This document shows positions 1-11,300 of a stretch of DNA of 64,000 nucleotides, piece after piece. The DNA lies in assembly GCA_036897095.1 (NCBI GenBank), contig JAYMSP010000214.1:1-64000 (forward strand), written 5' to 3'. Numbering within the stretch: position 1 is the first letter of the stretch; every line of letters begins with the position of its first letter. Source of the DNA: Plantago elongata. Taxonomy: Eukaryota; Streptophyta; Magnoliopsida; Lamiales; Plantaginaceae. Below the pieces are notes generated by a model. The model saw nothing but the letters and a program-made list of their open reading frames with translations. It did no database searches and was not told the origin of the DNA. The translations under genes and the position numbers were made by a program.

Positions 1-1170
1 GGATACGACACGATGCACTCAATAACTAAGCCAACACGGCACACGATCGACAACCCAGGCAAAGGCAGTCGTATAGTGATACAGTAGATTAAAGGATAAA
101 AGGTAGATGGTAAACTGATAAACGCAATAATAACCAACTCAATCTCAATAGCTACTACTGACCTGTTAACTAGCTTGATCAAATTTAAACTACAACATAT
201 CAAACAAGATCCAGAAATTCCAATTTCTAATTTCGATTTGAACTCGACAGGCCGACACAAAAATCATATACACACTAACTCATGTACATAGCCAATACGC
301 AGCAGGCAGCAAGAACTCGCACACACAGTAGTCAATAAGCAGGACGCGACAATCAAACATAGTACAGCATAGACACCGGCAACCAATCCGGGTTGCTACG
401 GTACATGTGCCTCAGACACAGGCCAAACACACAGTATGCAATTACAACACACAGTAACAGGTCTATAACACACCACAGCATATCAATATCTACAAAACCA
501 TAACTCCGCCAACACAGCATAAGGGACAGATTAGACGAACACACTGGCACAGGCTGACCAAATTCAAGACACATGAGTAAAACCGAAAACAATAACACTT
601 CAATTCCGTTCGCAATCGTCACACCATTGACAATCACGAATATAGAAATCAGAAAAGAGAGAATTCGAGTGAACAGTCCAATGAAAATCGATTAACACAC
701 ACAGTCACAATACAGGATAACCAGAGTCAAATACTAGCAACTAGCAGAATAGGAAAATACACACAGGGCTCAATCAACATATCGAAATCTCGACTACATA
801 CACACAGACTAACACACGCAATCGCGCAGATATAGAACAAGTACAAGCAATAGACACCAGATACACCAAGCAGCACACACAATGCTCGTCATGCTGGCAA
901 GGCAGTAATGGCAACACGCAGTTAACTAACATAATAGCAAAAGAAACATAGCTTAATAATTAATTTCCCATCCCAAATTCGAGTAAAATCGAAAGAGAAG
1001 GGTACTAACCGGAGAAGTCGATCGAGAGCAACGATAACTAGTCCGGTGAGATGAAGGCGCGGTGAAGACAAGAGTGAAGGTGAGAATGGGCGAGAGAGAG
1101 TAGGGGAATGGTTGAGCTATTTCTCGATGGTAGGGAAATTTGGGTGTGACGAAGGAGAAGGTGGAAGGGG

Positions 1171-1180
1171 CTATTTATAG
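1171..1180 (-). promoter_or_regulatory. TATA box of the LTR promoter
   Basis: The minus strand reads CTATAAATAG, followed by a C/T-rich leader, as expected of an LTR transcription start. It is seen directly; activity is unknown. Confidence 0.5.
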
Positions 1181-1249
1181 CCATTTCCGACCGACATCTT
1201 GATGGTGCCAAGACTTCCCGGTCACGCGTCTTCTCGAAAAAGGGAGGGT

Positions 1250-1395
1250 AAAATTGCCATTTCCGGTGGCGGCTGGAGGTCGGTGGCTTCACAGAGAAGG
1301 AAGGGCGAACTGGTCTTTTCCGGTGGCGACTGCGTCGCGGAGAAGAATGGGCAAATTGGTCATTTCCGGTGGCGGCTGGTCGGTGGCATCTCAGA
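1250..1395. repeat. Three imperfect tandem copies in the LTR U3
   Basis: TTCCGGTGGCGGCTG recurs at about 1261, 1317 and 1364 with small changes. The copies are about 50 bp apart and share flanking words such as GGTCGGTGGC and CAGAGA. Such repeats in U3 often act as enhancer or binding-site arrays in LTR elements; that role is inferred here. Confidence 0.6.
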
Positions 1396-1836
1396 GATGA
1401 TGACGGGAAAACAGGCGGAGTGAGACTGAGAGAAGAGAAGAAAAACGGGGAAGGAGGAGTGAAGAAGAAGGAAATAATTCAAGGGTACAACTGGTATTTT
1501 GCAAATATATAAACCTGGTTTATTCTGGACTCCAAACGGCTCGTAACTAAATTCCGAAAAATACGAAATCGATATCCGGGATGATATTGGACATGAACTA
1601 AACTAGAATCAAAAATAATTTTACGAATTTTTATTTTTTATTTTTATTATTATTTTATTAATATAATATCAAATAGTAATTTAACGCTACTCGTAATTAA
1701 CTGGCGGATACAAACTGGCCACTAATATTCGAATTCGATCCACTGTTAACAATCAAGATACTCGCACGCGTCAAGTCAGGGTCAGGTGTCAGTTCGCAAT
1801 AATAATAATAATATCGAATTAATTGCTAGTGCGAAC

Positions 1837-3712
1837 TTACAGAAATTCAAGGTTCTTACAGCATTTGTCCGTGGAGTGACCCTTCTGTTTGTGGGAGTGG
1901 CAGTACTCATTCGAATTCCGAGTAAACTGAGTCTCCTTGTGTTTTTCAGGTCTCTGGAATGACAAACTCTTAGTCTCCATGACGGTGAGAATTTGGTCCT
2001 TCGGTATTTTTAGTTCTGTATAGCTCACAAGGTTCCTTCTCGTCGATCATCGTCGTTCCTCCTGTCGGACCTTTTTCTCATTTTTTTTTTGGTCGGTTCT
2101 GGTTTTCTACTGTGTGGTTAGCTTCCTGGATCTTGGGTGGTGAGGGTTGATCCTTCCTAGTAACCGCTCGGACCACAATGGTGTCCAACTTCTCTTCAGT
2201 CTTCAAGAATCGGTTAGTAAGGTCGGTGAGTTTACTTTCCGATCGTGGATCAGCATCAACCAATTTCCGTCTGAAGTCAGCAAAACTGGTGTTGGCACAA
2301 AGGTATCTGATTCTTTCTTTTAGAGTATGGGTATCCACCATAGATGCAACCAGTTCAAACCGCCGAACAAATGTCCTTAGTGACTCATTCTCGCATTGTA
2401 CGACCTCGGCCAAATAACTAGAGGGGCGAACAGTTTCCTTGAAATTCTCAAATTGGATGATGAACTCGGCCAATAGGTGATCCCACGACAAGATGGAACC
2501 TGGCCGAAGACTCTTCCACCAAGCCATGGCCTGTCCATGAAAGGTGCCAAGGAATAATTGTGCTCGGACATTGTCTGTTATCCCCATCTCATCGAGAGAT
2601 GCTTCAAACATGATCCTGTGATCAACCGGACAGGAGTCTCCCTCGTATCGTTCAGAACTAGCTCGCACTACTTGGCCTAGAGGTAACACTTCCTTCCTGA
2701 TTGCATTGGACAAAGGATCCATACTTCTCCCATATTTGATGGTGTCTCTTGCTCGACAGAGGCTATCCAATTTGTTCCTCTCAAGCTCCAATGCCTTCTC
2801 ATGAATCCGGACTTGTTCTTTCAAGTGTCGAGCATCATCACGGTGCCTGGACCGCGGGTGACTTTGTACTGACCCGGACCAACTCTGCGTCGGGCTCTAT
2901 CCCATGGGCTTGGACTTCGGCAATCTCAAGATCGTCCAGAATAATCTCGCCGAGTAGGGGAAGGTCTGCGTCCCCAAGTAATTGTTCTCCCTCTGGATCG
3001 TCTAGGAGAGTCATCAGATCGGCTATACATGGACTCGTTCTCTTGGTATCTCCGTTCTTTGGAGTACCTGTCGCCTCGGCCTTGGTCACGCCGTTGATCT
3101 CTCCTGGAAACTCGAGAATGAGTGGGATCTCAGCGAGTACGATCATCGGCTCCCCTATCCTCCTCCCGATTTGGCTGTCGATTTCGTTCCTCTTCCTGAG
3201 GGGCTTTCGCTCGCCGATTGATGACTTCCCTTATATCCTCCTCTTGATCTCGGAGGTTGGTCTCGGCCGGTATTTCAAGACTGTTGTTGAGCTCGAGAAG
3301 CTCCTCCAGCATGGGATTGTGCTTGTTTGTTTTGTGCAATCTTTGATGCCTCTTTTGCTTGGAGATTGACTAAGAGATATTGAATCTGAGCCCTAGTCAG
3401 GTTGACGGGAGTTGGATTATCTTCTGAGACCATCCCCCCATGCTTCTCGAGTTCAATGAGTAGAACACTCTTGAGTGGTGGTTCTCGGGCAGGTGATGCC
3501 TCATGTGAGTTGGAGGCGAACCCTCCTCCCTCTTATTCTTCGACCCTAGAATTGGCCTGGGCGGACGGCTTGGGGTTGACACTGTGTGTTCGGCATGCTA
3601 TGTTAGGATTAGCAATCGAGACCGAAGCTCTTGAATTTTCCGCGGTGTTGCATTTCCGAGGCTGCCTTGAGGCCATGACTTTTTGTGCCAAGACCCACAG
3701 ACAGCGCCAATA
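1837..3712 (-). mobile_element. Ty3/Gypsy gag-region fossil
   Basis: This is the internal 5' part of a Gypsy element on the minus strand. The segment at 2078-2824 carries the typical plant Gypsy Gag core (a retrotransposon gag domain with an AWWKSLRPGS-type motif). The segment at 1837-2028 has a zinc-knuckle-like C-x2-H-x4-H-x4-C pattern. The stretch at about 2838-3690 is the charged, low-complexity Gag N-terminus. At 3690-3712 the minus strand has the TTGGCGCTGTCTGTGGG sequence that typically follows the 5' LTR in plant Gypsy elements of the Tat/Athila kind. The copy is broken, with several breaks. No pol region is present: the sequence runs into the LTR-like block, so the element is a partial or rearranged remnant, possibly non-autonomous. 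Confidence 0.8.
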
Positions 3713-4335
3713 TGATGTGGGGTAAAAACGGCTAAGTGTTTAGGCTAAGAAAGATTACTATTAATCCAATTGTAAGGATCAAAGCAATGCTCCTCGAAAA
3801 TGAAACCTGCAAAGGAAAGTGACGGGTTAGACCCTTTAAGACCGATCTACCTAAGACAAACCGGTACGACACGAATTAGTCTGTAGTCGGACGTAAGTAA
3901 TCCGAGTAGATGTAGAGAGCAATATATTAGTGGTAGTTGACTTACTTCAATAGGAGTAAATGCTCGAGTATTTATAGCGGAATCTCCGGGAGATCAAGCC
4001 CCGACCGTCGCCGTCAGTTGGTCAGATGCACCCCAAGCCGATACATGTCTCCGGAGACAAGTTGCACGCCATGATCCGGCAGGGCTCCAGAAGTGTATCT
4101 AGTCGGTTCCAAGACATACAATAGGTTAAATGTCTTAGTCCAGTTCCAACAATGTTGGTCTCTAGTATTTGACAATAGTCGGACCTGTTTGGGTAGAATC
4201 GGTCAGACTAGTCAGAGCGCTTATGTTATATTGATGATACTAACTCTCTTTGGTCGGCTCCATGGGGAAATATGCGGATAGTCGGCTCCAGAGGTAAATA
4301 AGGGCGCTTACGACTTATTACGATCATATCTATCA
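3713..4335 (-). mobile_element. LTR of the Gypsy gag fossil
   Basis: The LTR directly abuts the primer-binding region. It starts with TGATG at 3713 and plausibly ends ...ATCA at about 4335, giving matching short inverted ends. A TATA box (CTATAAATA on the minus strand, about 3969-3977) sits inside, as expected for a promoter-bearing 5' LTR. The far boundary is uncertain by tens of bases, and no second copy of this LTR is in the window. Confidence 0.55.
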
Positions 4336-4692
4336 CGCGTCTTTACGGCCTCGTCCTTAAGAGCGAATTAGGAAGAAATGACTCATTCATATATACACTA
4401 ATAGCCTCGATTAAAATTCTTAAGCACATCATAGAAACACGAAATATGCAGGGCAAAAACCAACAGTATAATCTCGTTGTTGATATCCATCCATGTGCCC
4501 AAGCACAACTCAGGCAATGGTAAACAAGAATACAACATTGTTTTTGATGCAAAATTGGTTTGTATTACAAAAGTTGTCAGTTAACACAAGTACAATTGCA
4601 TATGAATCTAGATTACAAAGAAATGAGATACATCCATATTAACTAGAGTGATATAAGTGCACAACTTCATCATAAATTGGGTAAGCTCGGGT
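4336..4692. other. Intergenic stretch
   Basis: This lies between the Gypsy LTR and the stop codon of the LEA_2 gene. It should contain that gene's 3' UTR (minus strand). No coding or repeat signal was seen. Confidence 0.5.
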
Positions 4693-6885
4693 CTAACGAT
4701 AAACACAAGAGTGCATTTTCGTCAAATTAAGAGACTTGCCCAAATGGTTACCTCTCAAAGTAACTTGGCATGAGATAGTGCGGTAAAACTTTGGACTCAC
4801 CAGCTTCCCCAACATATAGGCCCTTGACCGCATTACAAAAGTCAGATTTAACGGCACAGACATGCTTTCAGGATGACCTTTAGCGACGGTAACAAGAGGA
4901 ATTCCACCATACAGTGGCACTTGATGTCCCTGGACTTGCACTAACACTAGTCTCTGGCTCTTTCTCGACTGATAAAACTTGGTCATCTGCTCACCTTGTC
5001 ATGTAAAGTAGCATAGGACAGAGTTACAACCGTATTAAGCAAATGATAGACAGAGAAGTACCAGAAGCATTTGTATATGCAATACCAACGAGTTTCTGTA
5101 AAGTTAATCATTCAGAGATTTTTAAACAGAAATTAATACCAGCGAGAATATAATGCCACCCTCAATTCGCACACATGCTAAGAGTTGAGTCTTGAGGGCA
5201 AAGATGAACAACGAAAAATACCGCAAAGTAATTGAAGACTTTGTAATTTGTTCATGTGAGAAACAGAGAAAGTAACAATGATTATCAACAGAGAGGTCGG
5301 CAATTTTCAAACTTTCATATCACTTGCATTTTTTTTAATGCTGCATTCGATATCATATAAGCACTTGATCTTCATCAAATGAGTGCCTTTTCCCGAATCT
5401 AAACTTTCTTTATAAGCATATTTTGAGAACCAACTTGGGGGATTATATAGTTCAACATGAGCAAACTGACATGAAATGTAAATATATATGCATAGACGGT
5501 GACAGCCATAACTGAAGTTACTAAAAATGGATTCTTCCCTACTTTCATATATCAAGAACTTAAAAACTTGCGGCGAAAATAAAGGACAGGGGAGATAGTA
5601 AAAGAGTGTACTGACATGGCCAGAAGCAAGTTTGAGGTCAAAGTAGCGAAGAAGAAGAGGGGTGGAGGTGACGTGGACACCAAAGAAAGTGGCAGGATTC
5701 CTGTAGAAGATCCTGACCGTTGAATTCAAAGTGAGCATATCCGTTGGCACACCAGTCAAATCCATTCCCGCTTGTACATTGAAATTCTCAAACACAATAC
5801 TCTGCCCAAACCCACCATGACAGTACATTATTAGTCAAACTAAGGTACACAACACACAGAACAGAACAGACAACTTTAGTTGAATAAAATAGTAAAATTA
5901 AACGGCATGCATGTATTCTTCTGTCAAAAGACACTGCTAGCTACTACGAAAGTAGAAACGACAACCCGTTTAAAAAGTATGCAAGTACCACTTTATTGAA
6001 GCTCGTACGCCACAAATTGATTGTTATTGGTCCATAACACAAACAAGAAGAAAAAGAATAGTCTTTGAATATAATAATTTCCACGGATGTTTGTCCTTTT
6101 TGTTCTTTCCGATACCAATAGTTAAAAAGAAGCTTTATCTAAATCTCAAGTATAAGTATAGTATGTTAAGTATGTATACAGAAAAGAAATGAAATGAAAT
6201 GATTCTTCCTTTCGGTGTGTAAGTAGTGCTGAATTACTTATGTGTAAACATTTATTCATCCATAACTCGGTCGGTATACTCAGTAAAATGTACTCTAGCA
6301 AATTCAAGAAACTCAAGTGATTGATATATAACTTCAATATAAAAAATAAGTTTTAAACAACTAAAATGTTATATAATTCAAGATATTAAAAGAGAAGGCA
6401 TCGTTAAAAAGGTCAGGAATAAAATGAAGTAATTTACTAACCTTGAGAAGAATGTTGGGCTTATACGAGAAGCTTGAACCCCAAAGAATGAGAGAGGAAG
6501 AGGCAAAGAGAATAGCAAAGGCGAAAAGGAAACAGAGAAGATAGAACCTGAGTTGAGAATGATGAGTTTGGGAATTGATAATAGTACTTGTTACATTATG
6601 AGGTTGAAGAGATAGTTGATTGTACTTAAAGGGTGGGAATTTATGGTCACTACTAGCAGCAGAGTATCTAGATGAATGGCGAGAATGGTGGTGAATAGGA
6701 GAGCAGTGGTAATGGTGGTGAGTTGGTGAGGGATCATCAGTTGAATAACAAAGGAGGAAATCATCCTGGTGGTGATTATGAGGTGGGCTTTGCACAAAGT
6801 AAACCGGGGAATATTGCGACGTCGACCCTCCTTGTATGCTCACCTCTGCTTCCGATTTTGCGTCGTGCTGCTGCTGCTGTACCAT
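4693..6885 (-). CDS. LEA_2 / NHL-type membrane protein
   Basis: There are three exons on the minus strand: 6885-6442, 5801-5616 and 4986-4693, all joined in phase 0 with GT-AG introns. They encode about 307 residues. The N-terminus has the SPVYFVQSPP motif of the plant late-embryogenesis-abundant hydroxyproline-rich glycoprotein family (Arabidopsis At5g42860/At1g45688 type), then a His/Ser-rich cytosolic region. A transmembrane helix lies at about residues 112-137, followed by an extracytosolic LEA_2 domain. Exons 2 and 3 supply family hallmarks such as KFYQSRKSQR and PLYGGIPL, and C-terminal strands ending in HSCVYR. Length matches the family (about 320 aa). The start at 6885 (MVQQQQ) is preferred to a Met ten codons upstream at 6915. 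The role is probably at the plasma membrane or in membrane contact and stress; the exact function is unknown. Confidence 0.88.
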
Positions 6886-7079
6886 TACGTTAGTAGTAGA
6901 AACAGAGAAGCACAATGAAATGAGTTCGGGTTGCGTTTTTTAGTTTTCAAACCACTGGTGAGTCAGTGAGTGAGTGACGGACGTTTAAATGTAGGCAAAT
7001 TTACATCCCGTCCAAATTACAGATAAGACCAATGCCAATTTATTGTTCAACAATATAATAGAACTGACAATATAAGACT

Positions 7080-7620
7080 CCCCCAACGGGCCGTGGCTGC
7101 CACGTGGATTTTTCTTTTCCTTTTTATCTTTTACTTTTTCATATTTTGTTTAATTTCAAACGCGAATAACTCGAAAAATATAAACGTAAAAAATATATAA
7201 AAATTATCAACGGATTCGTCTCTTCGAAATCTAGAGACTACTCTCGATTATTTTTGGATCATTTCATCTCGAACTCATTTTCTCTCTCAATTAAACTTAA
7301 AATTATAAAACAATCTCTAATAATTCAATTTTATTAATTTTGACTTCTAAACACTATTATAATATATTAATGTGTGTTTAGTAAAATAAAATAAAAATTA
7401 AATTTTAAACCTTAATAAATTATTAAACGACTTTAAATTATTAATGTTAATTTCAATATCTAAGCACTTTTATAATATGAATAATATGTAAATAAAAATT
7501 AAAAAATTAAAAAAAATTTAAAAATTTCATGATGTGGCCACGACGCGACGATGACGCGTCACCACTGCTGCAACGACGACGCGTCGTCGTGACGTCACCA
7601 TTAGAGATGGTCTAATAGAA
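7080..7620. mobile_element. Possible MITE (non-autonomous DNA transposon)
   Basis: GC-rich ends flank an AT-rich core. The ends are CCAACGGGCCGTGGCTGCC near 7085 and a run of ACGACGACGCG words near 7570 leading to a motif close to CCATTAGAGATGG at about 7597. This arrangement resembles PIF/Harbinger-type MITEs of asterids as I remember them. The terminal inverted repeats match only weakly by eye and no clean target duplication was confirmed. Confidence 0.3.
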
Positions 7621-7969
7621 CTTAAGGATACGTTAATTATAAATTATTAATTAAATATATTAATTTAATTATTATCGTAGCTTCTAATAATTAATTTAAT
7701 TTTTTTCAAGTTGAAAATATTGTTGTATCTATTTATAAGTAAATTAATTAAATATATGAATGTAATTAATATTGTTGTTTATAATTATGAATTGATTTTT
7801 TCTCGAGTTGAATTGAAGTTGAATTTAATGTGGATGAATTTGTCAATTCAATTGATTGAGAATATACGACGAGTTAATTTTGTTGTGTCGAATTATAACT
7901 TGAAAGTTTATTGAACAGAAAAGGCACCGTGAGGGATGTAGGGGTAGAAGAAATTAGGGTTGCTCATTT

Positions 7970-8110
7970 TATCCGGATCCACAAATCCAGTCCGTTGTCC
8001 GCGAAAACGGACCGGATCGGATTGATCCGTTAAAAAACAGATCGGATCGCGGATGGGGTTTTCCTTCATCCGTTTTGAACAGATAAATTCGCCGGATATC
8101 CGTTTATCCG
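7970..8110. repeat. GGATCC/CCGGAT-rich interspersed repeat
   Basis: The words CCGGATC, GGATCGG and ATCCGTT recur many times within about 140 bases, unlike the surroundings. This looks like a dispersed repeat fragment of unknown class. Confidence 0.35.
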
Positions 8111-8179
8111 TTAGACCAGAGGTATTATTGTTATTTTACAATTTACCCTAACTACTCCATGGAGCAGCAGCCGCCAGCC

Positions 8180-8315
8180 TTCTCCATCTCCATCCGTGTC
8201 TTCTCCATTTTTCTTCTCCATCTCCATCCGTGTCTTCTCCTTCTCCATCTCCATTCGTGTCTTCTCCATTTTTCTTCTCCATCTCCATCCGTGTCTTCTC
8301 CATTTTTCTTCTCCA
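8180..8315 (+). repeat. Pyrimidine-rich minisatellite
   Basis: About four imperfect copies of a unit of roughly 34 bp are built from TCTCCATCTCCATCCGTGTC plus a CTTCTCCATTTTTC spacer. The array sits just upstream of the half-RRM exon of the FPA-like gene. An ATG at 8159 opens a 71-codon frame across it, but in a different frame from the RRM. Confidence 0.8.
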
Positions 8316-8333
8316 TGGATAAATCACTATCAG

Positions 8334-11300
8334 TTATCCAATCCAGGTCGGAGCTATGCCTTTATCAACTATAGGAGAGATGAAGATGCTTTTGATGCCC
8401 TAAAAGAGCTTCAAGGTTTTCCTGTTGGAGGCAATCCACTTAACATTCAGTTTGCTAAGGCGGTTAGTTTTGTTATTCTTTATCTAATTGTCTGTTATGC
8501 CATTTCGATTCTGTTCCTTGTATAATTGTACATTCTTTCATCAGTTCTATGGAATTCGTAACTGTTCCCATGATAGTTTATGTTGAAGGGAATTCTCAGA
8601 ATAAGCCTGTTTTGAATCCAATACGATTCCAAAGCAATTTCTTCGTTCAACAAGTCCAATACTGTTCAGAAAGAGAGCAAGCATTTCTCCCCCCATGGTA
8701 GAATATTTACTGGTTCCTGTTTATTCAATTGAGGGACATGCTAATCCTGAGTCCTGATTCTAGTTGTAGACCATGCCTAGATAAAGTGAGCATGAAAACT
8801 AGATGATTTCTCCATAGTTGTGAAGACCTAGCTACTAGGAAATTCATAAGTTTGTGGATCTTGACCTATGTAGCAATTCGTTTCATAAACATTTGACAAA
8901 TGAGTACAACATTTTCCCTCAAACTATAATTTCCATGACACCCCAGTAGTCATCACTTCGTGCACAACAGATCAAACAGAGTTTACAAAGAAGCTGGCAC
9001 CCCCCCAACCCCACCAAGGTAGGACAGCAATGAATATATAGAAATATTTACGTATGATTCTAGATTTGGGCTATGCTTATATTCAGTGAGAATGAATATT
9101 AGATGTTCTCACTGTGGTTATGAAGACGCTCTGCTAAGAAAAATCATAAGGCTTTGAATCTGGACCTATCTATCAATTATTTTCATGAACTCTTGGTATT
9201 GTTCAACATGTTTGAAGTACCTCAAACTATGTTCATTTCAACGTCTCTGCAGTAGCATCTGACTGATACTATTGTAAGTGAAATAGAATTTAGTACTAAT
9301 AGTTGTAGCCAAAGAATGACATCAGTACCAATTGCCCAAAAGAGTACAGCATAAAAAGATCAAAACAAAATAACTAATATCCGGAAACTTGGAAGAGCAG
9401 GTCCTCAACATGACAGATCCTTGAAATCACACTCCTCGGCTATACATACATAAGATAACCATAATTTCAATTTAATGTAACTACGAAGACAGTAACTTTC
9501 CAGAGGTCAGCACAGCTGCTGGAAAGAAAATGATCTTTCACGCACCAAGTGGCACTACGTTTAGCTGTGGAAATTTTGTCATCTGCAATTCCAAACTTCA
9601 CAATGCTTAAGAAAATGGCCGTAACAGAGAAACCTTTGTGTGCAGTCTCTTGCTTTTCATCATTATCACGATCTCTAATTCTCTCTTGGTTCGGGTTCCG
9701 AGCTGTGCCTGGACAGGCCCAGGAGGCAATGGAATTTACTGAATTGGGCAAATATCCTTCAATATAAGGAGGGCACTGAATCTGAGATATTGATCATGAT
9801 TACACTTGGTGGTTGACTGGCTGTATTTCATTCAGTATCACATGCTCTGTGCAACACAATTCAAATGCGCAGCTGCTGTACTCTCTTCCATTTCCTTCAT
9901 TTTCCGCATAACTTTGCAACTAGTGTCATGGTGGCAATATACATTGAGCAGAAAATAAACATGCTTTCCGAAAATTCCCTAAATCAGGACAAGGAAAAAA
10001 GGTGGAAAACAGGATTGACTAAACTTGAGTTGTTCTATGAACAATGTATACATGCTCTTTCTTTTCAGTTGGAAATATGCTATGACAAAGAGGCCCCTAT
10101 CAAATTAGTTCTGAAATTCTGATCATTTAGAGTACTTGTACAGGTTTGCCATATTTTGTTGAATTGAGTGTAGTATTTTATAGTTCAACACCTGTGTTGT
10201 CTAATAGGGAATGCTCTTAGGCGATGAAGTACACTGCAGATTGTGCATAGCAATGCACCCAATTTTATAGATCTTAGGGAATGTATTGCCCTGTACATGA
10301 AACTCAAGAAAAACAAAAAACGAACATGAGAAATGAAACAAATGAAACTGATCTTCGAGTTGATTGTTACTTAAGTATGGCCCAGACTCCAAAGTAGATT
10401 AAATGTTAGTTGGAAGGTTGAAGTGTTCAGTCTCTAGGTTATGTTGCCTTTTTGTGCACTTATGTGCTCATATGAGATTACTCTACCTCTTAAAATTCAC
10501 ATTCGCATCCTTCGTGGAAACTCTAATATTTAAATTCAGCAATTTAAATATTAGAGTAATCAACCGACTTTCTCATTTAGCAACTCATGTAGAGTAATTT
10601 TCTGCCATTGGATAATCAGAACTTCTAGTTGATGGCACCTCGTAGGTTGAAGATGTCCTTCAGGCATGAAACAGAAACAGAAACAGAAACAGAAACAGAG
10701 CGATAGAATTGGCGTGGAACATCCCTGGTTGCATTACACATTTGTTTTTGGAGGCAGTAAGATAAATGATATTTTGTTTCAAATGTATTCATGTCGGTTT
10801 GATGGTCTAACTATGAACGTCAGGAATATATAAACAAATCATCTATAGCAAGTCCATTTGTCTGTTAATCTAATAACACAATTCTACTATAGTGCACTAG
10901 TTGGTACCATGATTGAATCAGTGTCAAGGGAAGAATCCTAATTCGTTCAAGGTTGTTCTGGAGTTGATACTCTCCTCTGGTTTGTTATTTTCCATTCAGT
11001 GTTCGAGTCAATCGCTAGTCAATCCTTCTAGATGGACAAGGCGTATCCAGAGAGTAGCAGCAGGAGGATTGGTCCTATTATTTGTGCCCATCCAATACTG
11101 AGTTTCTCATCTTATCTGTTTATTTTTATTGTTATCTTCCCTGTAAGTATGTACTAGGGTGTGATTTTATATGTACTAGGATGGGCTTTTTAATATACAT
11201 GTTGGAATGCAGTTACCTAATTATTGGGGATTTGTTTTGCCTATTAGATCATTGTAAATCAATCTGTGGACCATTTAAATTCTAAATACTATACCCAGTG

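Larger units (their letters stand above)
1..1791 (-). mobile_element. Ty3/Gypsy LTR-like block, cut by the window edge
   Basis: The block reads as a long LTR on the minus strand. It has a promoter-like core (TATA at 1171-1180) followed by a pyrimidine-rich leader. Upstream of that, near 1500-1700, is an AT-rich stretch and a segment around 1530-1560 that resembles U3 regions I associate with long plant chromovirus (Tekay/Del) LTRs. One end may be the TGAC at about 1791 on the minus strand. The other end lies outside the window. No coding part is visible, so it may be a solo LTR or the end of a larger element. Lineage is an inference from memory of LTR style, and age cannot be judged without the partner LTR. 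Confidence 0.5.
6916..8333. other. Intergenic region, AT-rich, repeat-bearing
   Basis: This is the divergent interval between the LEA_2 gene (-) and the first recognisable exon of the FPA-like gene (+). It holds a candidate MITE (about 7080-7620), an AT-rich block, a block rich in GGATC/CCGGAT words (about 7970-8110) that looks like an interspersed repeat, and a minisatellite (8180-8315). No RRM first-half coding sequence was found here. Confidence 0.6.

Noticed and set aside
353-637. 94-codon Cys/Leu-rich open frame at the window start
   Set aside because: It lies inside the LTR-like block, lacks any domain signature and is best explained as chance.
2749-3369. 206-codon open frame on the plus strand opposite the Gypsy gag fossil
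   Set aside because: Its composition is that of an antisense shadow of the charged Gag N-terminus.
7711-7914. 67-codon open frame in the LEA_2/FPA-like interval
   Set aside because: AT-rich, dominated by Asn/Ile/Leu codons, no homologue recognised; chance frame.
8196-8333. Reading the minisatellite as the N-terminus of the FPA-like protein
   Set aside because: The frame is open but begins at GTG, contains no ATG, and encodes low-complexity sequence unlike the family; splicing at 8333 or 8346 is more likely.
9467-9751. Open frame on the minus strand in the long FPA-like intron
   Set aside because: It has a protein-like look (SVTAIFLSIVKFGIADDKIS) but I recognise no family, it has no splice partners, and the plus strand over the same place is also open.
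10669-10700. ACAGAA repeats as a possible array
   Set aside because: Only about five short identical units with no spacers; a plain microsatellite.
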